Below, piece by piece: positions 1 to 9,649 of a stretch of 64,000 bases of DNA. Every line of letters starts with the position of its first letter. The stretch's first letter is position 1. The notes under the pieces were generated by a model. It was not told the DNA's origin. It ran no database searches and saw only the letters and a program-made list of their open reading frames with translations. Source of the stretch: Acanthaster planci (taxonomy: Eukaryota > Echinodermata > Asteroidea > Valvatida > Acanthasteridae); NCBI RefSeq assembly GCF_001949145.1, contig NW_019091375.1:135254-199253 (forward strand), in the 5' to 3' direction. The translations under genes were made by a program, and so were the position numbers.

Positions 1-900
1 TGGAAAAACTTTCCCAGGCCCAGGATTTTTTCCACCACTTTCATGACAGCTATCAGGAAATTCCTCTGCAACGTCTTTCAACTTATCTTTTGCCAACTTT
101 GCACTTCTGAAATCAGTAGTAGAAACCAACCTTGCATGTTTATTGGAAGTCTTTCTTTCTGACTCATTACAGAATCCCTCTTCATAATCGTTGCTGTGTT
201 CACAATTCCATATCATTTCATCTTCCTTTCTAGATGCATTCGGAAACTTTGACTGTGAAATCAGATTGCCTTCTTCTGTATGCTTATGATTCAAATCCAG
301 CATTGTAAAATCAGACACATGTGACATACTAAAAAGGTTCTGCAAGATACTTTCTCTGTGCAGTCCCTGATATGTGAGTCCTCCATTTAGACTGATATAT
401 GTATCACATTTATCATTTACCCAGTTGAGAACTGTTTTCATAATCAAAGGTTCAGTGAAGAGTTCTGCTTTGGGATTTCTCCTTGGACCTGTGATGAGAC
501 ATTTCCGATCTTTCTTCTGCTTTGGAAAAACAACTAAACTTCCATCACTATCTCGCGACACTGGAACTCTTGTGTTTCCATTAACCAACTGCAGAGGTTG
601 ACCATCAGGCCAAACAAATTCATGGTTTAAGACAAGCCCTGATGTGCCGAAAGTGACTTCGCTTCTCGTCATGATAATCTGATGCAGCGCATTTGCAAAA
701 GAAGTTTCCACGCTGGCAAAATTCCGATTAAAAAGCACCAAAACACAGCTCTTTTCTACCTCTGAAAGAATTCTGCTGGGACTCATGATTTCCAGCTGAC
801 AATGGCTGGGTTTAAAATAAACTAAAAGCATAAATATCACGACAAGTACAGAAAAATTCAGAACTTGCAGTCGACGTCTGAAGTCCACGGTGGCTGCCAT
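1..900 (-). CDS. Unidentified membrane-anchored or secreted protein, 5' part (partial)
   Basis: The minus strand is open from an ATG at 900 to the window edge, giving 300 codons with no stop; the gene continues to the left. The N-terminus is MAATVDFRRRLQ followed by a hydrophobic stretch (about residues 13-31, LNFSVLVVIFMLLVYF), so it is either a signal anchor or a signal peptide. The next part looks folded (EVEKSCVLVLFNRNF, LVLNHEFVWPDGQP, VLNWVNDKCDTY, LNGGLTYQGLHRESILQNLF), with Cys-containing segments suggesting an ER-lumen or extracellular domain; after about residue 200 it becomes polar and low in complexity. I do not recognise the family. An enzyme with a thioredoxin-like or JmjC module downstream is possible but not shown here. 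A CTCF-like motif lies just upstream at 911-926. Confidence 0.6.
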   Translation of the reverse strand, partial: MAATVDFRRRLQVLNFSVLVVIFMLLVYFKPSHCQLEIMSPSRILSEVEKSCVLVLFNRNFASVETSFANALHQIIMTRSEVTFGTSGLVLNHEFVWPDGQPLQLVNGNTRVPVSRDSDGSLVVFPKQKKDRKCLITGPRRNPKAELFTEPLIMKTVLNWVNDKCDTYISLNGGLTYQGLHRESILQNLFSMSHVSDFTMLDLNHKHTEEGNLISQSKFPNASRKEDEMIWNCEHSNDYEEGFCNESERKTSNKHARLVSTTDFRSAKLAKDKLKDVAEEFPDSCHESGGKNPGPGKVFP

Positions 901-910
901 CTTTGGAAAA

Positions 911-926
911 GCGCCCCCTACTGGCA
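911..926 (-). promoter_or_regulatory. CTCF-like motif upstream of the first gene
   Basis: Read on the minus strand this is TGCCAGTAGGGGGCGC, close to the bilaterian CTCF core (CCANNAGRKGGCGC). It sits 11 bases upstream of the start codon of the leftmost gene. A motif match alone is weak evidence. Confidence 0.35.
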
Positions 927-3195
927 TTAAATGACCACTGATTACGTGTACTTAAAAATTCGTATCTTCTGGGGTAAATAATTATAAGAAAGGCATACCA
1001 AAACAAACACAGGATTACAAAACAAATGAACTTCAGACACATGTTGTTTCTTCCACGTTTCTACCATTTACTCAACGTGTTTTAGAAAGTCTGTAGTCTG
1101 TCAAGAATGGGCGTGGCACTGTCAGCTGTTTGTAGGCGGCATTTGATCCTCGCGATGCCCAGGTGCGGACACGCCCCCTGCAAAAGTAATACCACTCTTT
1201 GCTCAATATATTCATTATTTTCATATGTGGTCCCTTTGGGAAATAAATGCCTTGTAACTTGACAGTTCTTGAGAAAAAGAGCTATTTTATCAAATTCAAC
1301 GAGGCCTCGATGAATTGTTGGTTGGGGGATCGACATATAAACCGTTTTTTTTTTCGTTTTTTGGAGCCGGCAAATTTCGAGCTATTCGGATCCAGAACAA
1401 ACTTTTCGGGGTGTGTTGGGATGCGGTAAGGTTGTATATAAGGGGATCAAAGAAACTGAGATTTTTTAATGTAATATATTCTGGCCTCTCCAAGTGGTGA
1501 TGATTTTCTAAGGATTTTTACAGGCTTTTGGAGGAAAGGAGGATGAAAGACACTCCCGTCTCTCTTAAGAAAAAGCAATGCTTGTCTCTCATTTGAAAAT
1601 AATAAAATAAATTTGGAGCCCCTTTCTTAGGGAGGGCATTGCCCCCTGGATCTGATCTTTATTTTAGGGCGACACACGATGCACCTTCCCACTACAAGAC
1701 ATCCGTATTTCTAGGGAATTCCGGTCGTCTCGTCTCATTTGTTATATGTACTCCATAAAAAATTCGCGAGACCGTTATTTTTGTAATAGTCATCTCAACT
1801 TTCAAATTCAAAGACACACTTCAGGCAACCTTTTGGTTTATTTCTAAATTCTACAGGTTAGATGATGATATAAACATAATTCTTTTATCAATCCCAATAA
1901 TATACAATGTAAAACAATAAAAGTAGTCGATCCATTTTATTCATGGAAAAAGCCAAGCTATCATCTCTTTCTCATGTTAGGTGCATTCATAATTGTTAAT
2001 TACAATTGGAAATTTTACTTTTATCTCCTTTGATTAGCAGCTTAAATGGCTACAGGAATTATCACAAACTATTAAACTTTGTTGAATTGAATTGCTGATT
2101 TCATGCAAACTTACCAACCTTGGTAATTAGGCAGATTGCAATTAACACCATTTCAAAAAGATTTCAAAATCTCCATGATTTCAGAATTAACATTACTGAT
2201 AAAATAATTTCCTCTCAATCTGGATAATTCATTTCAGATTATTCATTGTGATTCTTTCAACTATCTCCTTAGTGCTCCAAACAAACAAATCCCAATAGCA
2301 ATCAATCAACTTCTCAAGTTTTCACAGGTTGGAGATCTTTGAATCACACAGTTATAATTTATCATCACAGTTTCAATATATCAAGATATAAAAACTTCAA
2401 AAGAATCTTTTCGCATTCACTTTTTTCCAAATTCGGTCACAAAGGCTGTGAAAAGTTACATTGTTAACTCAATGTTCATATCATCAACTTATGACAATGT
2501 TTTGGGAAAAACAAATCCAAATATGGAGAAAAGGTTTTCATTTCCTGCAAAGAATGCAGAGTTCACGAGCACGAGTGTTCAGTGCAAATAAAGAAGTGCT
2601 GAATGCAGAAAAATAAAACTCTGTGGGATTTGATCTGATATAAACACATCTAAAGATGTTCTGTCAAACATGGAGAACGGGGCAATGTTGTAACATCCAA
2701 ATGGACCAGGATCAACTTACAGGACATGTAAGGATTCAGTTCACCAAAAGCACAGAAATGTTTGTATGCTCCAGTATACATTGTAAAAAAAAAGGTTAAT
2801 GTCCATTTGAAACCAAAATTTAATTATCTATCATAATTGTCCAAACACCTCAAACACTTTTGGCATATACAGTATCAGACTGACAAATATCTGACTCTAT
2901 TGTGAGCCTGAGTTGCTTTCATTCATAAATGAGTGTGTTTCCTATGAGACAACGTTTAGCGTAGAGATATGAGAATAGCTCATTTTGTGAAATGCTTTGT
3001 GAAGTTCATGTTGATTAAATTCTCAGTAACTCTCATTGATATAACTGGTTTTCCTTCAATTAAGCAAGCATAATCCCCATATCCTAATGCCATGTGAATC
3101 TAACCCCCCCCCAAAAAAAACCCAGAGAAACCAAACAGCTGAAGTTGCTCTGTGAGCTACAAAAGTGACGTATATACTAATGGCTACATATAATG
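927..3195. other. Intergenic region and ILRUN 3' UTR
   Basis: I see no coding region here. On the minus strand the part from about 1837 to 3195 is the likely ILRUN 3' UTR: it is AT-rich, follows the stop codon at 3196, and contains an AATAAA hexamer at 1837-1842. The remaining part, up to 926, would be promoter and 5' flank of the leftmost gene. Confidence 0.5.
1837..1842 (-). promoter_or_regulatory. Candidate ILRUN polyadenylation signal
   Basis: AATAAA on the minus strand, about 1.35 kb beyond the ILRUN stop codon, with no competing gene between. Other AATAAA hexamers exist in the region, so the actual cleavage site is uncertain. Confidence 0.35.
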
Positions 3196-6100
3196 CTATA
3201 GAGAACCAGGATGGCTCAGCCCATTGGGTTGCCGTGGTGATGAGCTCTCTTGTGATTGGCTATCCTCAGTGAGAGACATCTGCTGGTACGCAGAGCTTAA
3301 AGGTTGCTCCATAGAATATTGCTGCGAGGTATAATGTTGGTGTGGTACACTAGTGAATATTGCAGGAGAAGAAATACACTGAGAAGGACTACTGCTGTCA
3401 AAATGGTTGACCTGAACAGATGAAAAAACAAATTCCTATTGCTTAACAAATCCTCAAAACTATTGGTTGAGTGATATACTTTGCTTTTCAGCATTTAGCA
3501 ACAACCCTGTAGACTCTTTCAAGAAAGTTGGCTCAACTGTATGAGGAAGGCAAGATGCTGCTCTGGTAATTTCATTGGTCCCAATAAGTCACACGTACAG
3601 TTCTGAAATGTAGTAAGCCACAGAACAGGGCACCATTCAGGACTCGCCTATTACAATAATCCTGAAGTCCATTTTTTTTCTGTATAAAAAGTAGGTCTAC
3701 TTGAACAAAAGTTTGAGAGGCAATTACAATACTAGGTACCCCCCAAAACCACAACTCAAAGTATTAAAGTGTATATTTTGTGTTCAAACTAGGAATAAAC
3801 TATTCACCAACAATCCTACAATAGCCATAGCCATAGCCAATTTCTTCTAAAATCTGCCTGGAGAGTAGAGAAAAGGACGACCAATAGGCTATTTCTGACC
3901 TGGAATTGTGGAGGTCTTAACTGAAGGCTGGTGGTTGAATCTGAGGGTCTTCCAGGAGAACTAGGATGACCACCAAAGGGGAGTGGCATGGAGTTGTGGG
4001 GGATATCTGTGTGATCTATCAATGCATGTAACAAGCAATATATTTAACGATTCTTCACTTTATCACTTGACAAGACATCAAATAGCCAAATTTCATCAAA
4101 AAAGTGATGTCATTCAGTAGTTTGGTGGGCTACAAAATTGTGTATAAAATAGTTTCATAGAATTTTCCTAATGGGATGAGTGTTGGTGAAATTACACAAT
4201 GCTGTCCAGCAGTACACTCACCGGTTGCCAATGACGACATCTGCTGAGTTAATCCAAGCATTCCATCTGTCCTGACATCAAGTATCACCCATATGGTTTC
4301 TAAGGTCAAAGGTTAACAGTAGATGAAATCAGTCTCTGTTATCATTGGTCTGTTTTAAATGATGCATTGGAGAATATGTCAGGTTAGTAACCAACTAAAT
4401 ACTTTTCTGCACTACTGTGATTGCTGACAAGGAGAGAAACTGCCATGCCCCTTTAAATGTTGCACGCACCTTTAATTTCCAGAGAGTACTTCCTACATGC
4501 CTTACCTCCAAAGAAGAATCCCGTTGTTGTGCACATTCGCCATTGTCCTTGATAAAGGCCACATTTGGATGGACTCTTCATGCGTATACTGATGTCTAAG
4601 GTTTGCTGTGGTTCTAGATTCTCCAAGAAAATGTGATCATGAGGTCCAAGTTGATGACCACTCGTGAAACGTAGAGATATGCCGGGAGGCCAAGGCTCCT
4701 CACCTACAGGGAGAAAAAAAAAAGGGCATGTGACAATGTCCTGAAATGTGAATGTCGGTGGGCAAAATGGGATTCGTTTTACAATTTAACTCAAGCTGTG
4801 GCAGTCAAGTTATCATTTGAGAAATAAAAAGAAAGACAAATACTTTGGGTCTGACTTGAAGTGAAACATCCACATAAACTAAAAGATGTTCAAAATTAGC
4901 TTTTCCTAATTTACTACATAATGCCACTTCCTGTATAAAGACTCTTACTGTCCAGGAAGGAAACAAGTTTTCTGTTTTGAATAAACTGCACCTTGTATTT
5001 GTTTCCTCAGATCAGGAGAGACATTTTGTCTTACATAATCAGGAAACAATGCTGTGGGTAACAGGAAACCACAAAATGTTTCTGGACTAGGGAGAAACAG
5101 AAGCTAATGTATCATAATTGTGAAAACGGGTCAAAATGAGGAAGTTGTAACTACGCTCTGTTGGGTTTCATTCATGTAAACAGAAACACTGGAGTAATAT
5201 CACAAGCGAAATGTCTGATGGAATATAGATTCCATTGTCAATGGGTGACCAATGAAAAAACCTGTCTACCTTTCAGCAAAAATACAGAATGCCCTTTTTG
5301 CATATTCATCCCATCCCAAATGAAATGACCTAGCCGAGGTGCTTCTCTAGCACAAAGTTTTTGTGAATTCTTTGCTTTGTGCAACCATACAGTGGAACAA
5401 GGTTTTTAGGCTGCACAACACAAGATATTCTGAACTTACCATTGTTTTTAACTCGCCACGTTTTTGTGAACTCCGTATCTGGTGTTATGGATTCACCTTC
5501 TCCTATTGTGACATCTTTGATTAAGGTCATCCTTGGAAGCTTTGTCTGGGGGGCGGAGTTTTCAATGTCATAGTAGGAACCAATAGCTGCTTGTAAATTC
5601 CTGTAAAATCACGGAAATTGCCACGGATGACTTTCGACAATTGTGCCTGTATTTAGGAGCAGATATGGGGTGGTGATAAACCACGCCCACACCTTGTAAA
5701 TCAGATCAACGCCTACAAAACAAAAGCCATGATAAGCATAGTAACTTAAATATTATTACTTCAAAATTAAATTTCCTACCCACAACAAACTCATACAATG
5801 ATGCAGCCCACATGATGTATACCCCAGAACTATGAGGTTCGTCATCTGCTGCACTCCTTCATGGGAAGGGCGATACATGACAAATCTCACAGTTCTAGGG
5901 TAAAGTCTGCCAGCTCATTTGCTTGAAAAACATGACATGCATGAACATTTCCCATCAAAACAATGTCAAAGATCAATGTCAACATGGTCAACAGGAGAAG
6001 AAATCGTTTACGAAAAGTTACACCTTGTTTTGGTAATTTCTTTGATTTTTATATTGAAAGAGTAACAAACATAAAACCAACCAGTTATTCATATCCAGGA

Positions 6101-6236
6101 AGAATGCACACGCTGTCGGATTCAGATTGTTGCCGGCTAGTTTTTGAAATTCCCCAATCAAAACATCGCGATCCGTCGTTCCCAGACTACTAAACTTCGC
6201 CATCAAATCTGTGTCCAATTCCATATCCACGTCCAT
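3196..6236 (-). CDS. ILRUN: ILRUN (C6orf106) homologue, UBA-like and FW domains
   Basis: Six coding exons on the minus strand: 6236-6082, 5600-5440, 4703-4506, 4299-4222, 4015-3900 and 3411-3196, all with GT-AG borders and compatible phases, giving 307 aa. An alternative acceptor at 4006 removes three residues. Residues 1-70 are the UBA-like domain (MDVDMELDTDLMAKFSSLGT, then CAFFLDMNNWNLQAAIG). Residues 80-200 form the FW (NBR1-like) domain with VTIGEGESITPDTEFTKTW, EEPWPPGISL, CGLYQGQWRMCTTTG and IWVILDV. The tail is Ser/Gln/Pro-rich and poorly conserved, as in vertebrates. Human ILRUN is a nuclear inhibitor of IRF3 and p300/CBP-dependent antiviral transcription; here the function is inferred by orthology. 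The first donor is GTTGGT, weaker than the rest. It starts head to head with RTN4IP1. Confidence 0.93.
5818..5841. repeat. Isolated copy of the CCCCAGAACT repeat
   Basis: TATACCCCAGAACTATGAGG within ILRUN intron 1 matches one arm of the foldback at 13463-13545 and the degenerate copy near 13910. It marks a dispersed short repeat family in this genome. Confidence 0.5.
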
Positions 6237-6625
6237 GGTTCACCTGATAAAAGTCTATTTACATATAAAACGACGCAACAGTTGACATTTTCTGTCAGGT
6301 TTGTGGGTTTTAATCTAAAGATTTCTTTGCGTTGCTGTTAACACACATTGTAACTTGTGAGCACCAACACTGCAACATGACGAACAACTACGCGAAATCG
6401 CGGCGATATTGAATGCGCTTTCTACGTACAGTACGCTAAACTGATGACACGAATTTCACTGGTGTTCATGACTGATCTTGCATTACATGAAATTGTAACA
6501 TTCCAGGCAGGATACCAACTAAAGTGACCTCTGACACTGACGTTATTAAATGCTCCTCCAAAATATTTAAATGAGATCAAAAATTAGTTTGCACGAAGTA
6601 GCCCGGCTCTTACGGTTCAGACTAC
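6237..6625. promoter_or_regulatory. Bidirectional promoter interval ILRUN / RTN4IP1
   Basis: The start codons of ILRUN (minus) and RTN4IP1 (plus) are separated by 389 bases, or about 700 if RTN4IP1 starts at its later Met. No other gene fits between them. CpG-containing stretches lie around 6380-6440 (CGCGAAATCGCGGCG). A shared promoter is inferred from the spacing; no TATA box is evident. Confidence 0.45.
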
Positions 6626-8176
6626 ATGTACTCTTATTTCCAACATTCACCGGTCATCTGGTCGTGCATGTTGGCTTCCACAGGAACTGAATTCAACTCG
6701 AAAGTTGTGACTGATATTCGAGATCTTAACACTTGGCTGCGAGCCCTACTGTCGCGAGGAGAGTTTATGGTCATCTATTTGAGTATTTCTACCTCCATGT
6801 TCAAACTGACCAGAGAGATATTGAGTTGGCCATCACAAAGCATCATGGGAAATGGTTTTCTGATTTATAGGACAGTTTGTAAGGGAAGACCTCTTCTATT
6901 AGCTAAGCTGCCTCTGGGCCAGAGAGGAATTCTGCTCATCAACATGTCCTCTTCAGGCTCTTGCAAGAAAAGTTTGAATTGTATAATGGTGCACCATCAG
7001 GCTTTCTCATCATCACCTCGATTTAGAAGCATCAGTTTTGTCCGATCCTTCTCGAGTCTGAATGATTCTGGAACAACAATGTTGGCATGGCAGATTGAGA
7101 GCTATGGTGGCAATGATAAACTGAAGCTGGTAGAGAAACCAATTCCGATAATTACCCAACCCAATCAGGTGCTTATCAAAGTCCATGCTAGCAGTGTTAA
7201 TCCCTTGGATGTGCGAATGCGAAAAGGGTATGCAGCCACATTTCTGAACACAGGTCGTAAGGTCAAACCTGGAGGGGAATTCCCCTTGACCCTTGGCCGT
7301 GATTGCTCAGGGGTCATTGTTGGAACGGGGAAGGCAGTTAAAAAGTTTGAGCTTGGACAGGATGTCTGGGGGACAGTGAATCAAATCAGTCAGGGTGCAC
7401 ATGCTCAGTATGTCTTGACGACGGAGGCAGAGATCAGCCTCAAACCCAAGAACCTATCCCATGTTGAAGCTGCATCAATGCCATATGTTGCAATCACAAC
7501 ATGGAGTGCAACATATGCAATAGCAAGGTTCCGTCCAGAAAATGCGCTTGGTCGGTTTGCCCTTGTTCACGGTGGGGCTGGTGGCATTGGATCCTTTGCA
7601 ATACAGCTCCTGAAAGCTTGGAATGCTCGAGTTGCAAGCACCTGTAGTACCGATTCTGTAGATTTTGTACGAGGTCTAGGAGCTGATCATGTTGTTGACT
7701 ACAGAACCACTGATCCTGAAAAAGAACTCAGGAAGCTGGGTCGCTTTGACTACATCCTGGACACAGTCGGTGGCAAAGTGGAGGATTACTCCATCAATTT
7801 GCTGAATGGTGCCAAGGGGGCTAATTACGTCACGCTAGTGACACCAATCATGGAATCCATCGAAGCTCAGGGAGCAGTTGTAGGAAGTCTTGCAGCTAGC
7901 TTTTCCCTCATTAAGAAAGCTCTCCAAACTGCTAAGATTGGAGGGAAGTATCGTTGGGCCTTTGCAACTGGAAATGGGGCAGCACTTAAAAAGATTGCAA
8001 CTCTTGTTGAGGAGGGGAAGATAAGACCTGTAGTCAATAAAGTGTTTCCTTTCACAGAAGCCCCAGAAGCTTTGAAGGCAGTGGAGCTTGGACGTGCCAA
8101 GGGAAAGATAGTCATCGGTGTTATAAAGGGGAAAGAACAGCAGCCAAAGAAAGTAGACATCTTCAAGGAATCTTGA
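6626..8176 (+). CDS. RTN4IP1: RTN4IP1-like mitochondrial NAD(P)H oxidoreductase, single exon
   Basis: One uninterrupted frame of 516 codons. From about residue 152 (MLAWQIESYGGND) it matches RTN4IP1 of the zinc-less medium-chain dehydrogenase/quinone oxidoreductase family: SSVNPLDVRMRKGY, FPLTLGRDCSGVI, a Rossmann NAD(P)H motif VHGGAGGIGSFAIQ (about residues 312-325), YILDTVGGKVEDY and GKIVIGVIKGK near the end. In vertebrates it is a mitochondrial matrix NADPH oxidoreductase supporting coenzyme Q synthesis. Vertebrate RTN4IP1 is about 400 aa and multi-exon; this copy has no introns. The first 106 residues do not match the family. The Met at 6944-6946 (MSSSGSCKKSLNC) begins a Ser/Arg-rich sequence typical of a mitochondrial targeting peptide and is the more likely start; both Mets are in frame. 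Confidence 0.93.
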   Translation: MYSYFQHSPVIWSCMLASTGTEFNSKVVTDIRDLNTWLRALLSRGEFMVIYLSISTSMFKLTREILSWPSQSIMGNGFLIYRTVCKGRPLLLAKLPLGQRGILLINMSSSGSCKKSLNCIMVHHQAFSSSPRFRSISFVRSFSSLNDSGTTMLAWQIESYGGNDKLKLVEKPIPIITQPNQVLIKVHASSVNPLDVRMRKGYAATFLNTGRKVKPGGEFPLTLGRDCSGVIVGTGKAVKKFELGQDVWGTVNQISQGAHAQYVLTTEAEISLKPKNLSHVEAASMPYVAITTWSATYAIARFRPENALGRFALVHGGAGGIGSFAIQLLKAWNARVASTCSTDSVDFVRGLGADHVVDYRTTDPEKELRKLGRFDYILDTVGGKVEDYSINLLNGAKGANYVTLVTPIMESIEAQGAVVGSLAASFSLIKKALQTAKIGGKYRWAFATGNGAALKKIATLVEEGKIRPVVNKVFPFTEAPEALKAVELGRAKGKIVIGVIKGKEQQPKKVDIFKES

Positions 8177-9649
8177 ACAGAGACATCTCCAACAATTCTT
8201 GTACAGTGACATCCAAGCTTCAGTCATCCATCTAGTGCTTTATGTACATGTATGCACATTTCAAGCTTTAGACGTTTTGTACACCACAAATCTAGTTCTA
8301 AAATTGTTATGACAGATGCTTGCATCTTTACTTTTGATGGAAGTAGAATGGACAAAAAGGTTTGAAGAATGACAGAGAATCTCACAAGTGTTTGAAATCT
8401 AGTAGAGGAATGTCTATCAAGTCGAGGACTTTAAGAAGTAGAGTAAAAGAAATGAAAATAGTTGTTCACCACCTAGTGGGAAAAAACCAAATTTTATATT
8501 TCAAAGCACTGATGTGTAGGTTACAATTTGTTTCAGAAAAACTGTATAGTTATGGACAAGACATCCGTGTAAATTTTATAACTGCATTACATTTGAATAG
8601 ATCTTGCTATTTTCAGAATGTGACTGATTAAATTTCTTTTGAGATCTAAAAGGTTTCAGTTGCACTAATAAGAAACCCGAGTCTCAAAAAATCATTCACA
8701 AAATGTTTCAGTTTTCTGGTATTCATATGGCTTTATTTAAGTGATGCACTTTTGGAGACTATGTACATGTACAATGGTGTGATAGGCATACATTTAAATT
8801 AGCTTCTGCACAAAACTGTGGCATATACATGTATAAATTTTTAAATGAAGCCATTTCAATGCAAAATGGCTCATCTTCCAAATGGGTTAAATTGAAAGCA
8901 GGTAAAAACTTGTCTTCTGTTGTACATCTACGTGTAATTACTGTTTTTCTTGTATTTGCAGCTCAAGAAATATTGCTGTACACTAAACTGTTAGCATACT
9001 GTTCATTTATAATCCTTTATATTTGAACATAGAAGGATTCCTCACTGCATTGCATTATTCGGATTACATAATGCTGTATGTATATACGGTTGTTGTTCAT
9101 TAACGTGTAGCCTCACTATCCCAAACGCATCATTAAAATCCAAGAAGTGATATAGGCTTATAGATACAGGTACAAGCTACAAGATCACAAAAGAAGAAAT
9201 GGGCCACTTGGTTACTTTGGAGTGGAATTGACTTGTCATTTAGAGTTATAAATTTAGTTCCATTCTACGACTTGAAAACAAATACAGGATTACCAGACTT
9301 CATATTTCTTGTTGTGTACTGCAAATCTGCAGATGATACTGAAATTAAGTTGTAAATTATTTTTTTGGTCTTAAAGACTTTAAGATGAAAGTTACCAAAA
9401 GTGGCCATAATTGTGAGTTTTTAAGAACTACATTAAAGTTTATCAAGGCTGATACATGTACATGAACAGTGTTTTCCTTAACTTCAGGAATGGAAGTTGT
9501 ATTAAAAATTACACCCCATTCTTGACCAACCCATCACGGTGTGAATGATCCCTCTGAGCAAGCGTGTCCATTTATAACTTTATATCCTTGACAATAATTC
9601 CAAATGCATCATTAGGAAGATGCATTCTTCCACACATCTGTCTACAAAG
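8177..9649. other. Convergent 3' region RTN4IP1 / WDR45
   Basis: No coding region is supported. The stretch is AT-rich and carries the 3' UTRs of the two convergent genes. A minus-strand AATAAA at 8732-8737 could serve WDR45, but its distance from the stop makes that uncertain. Confidence 0.45.
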
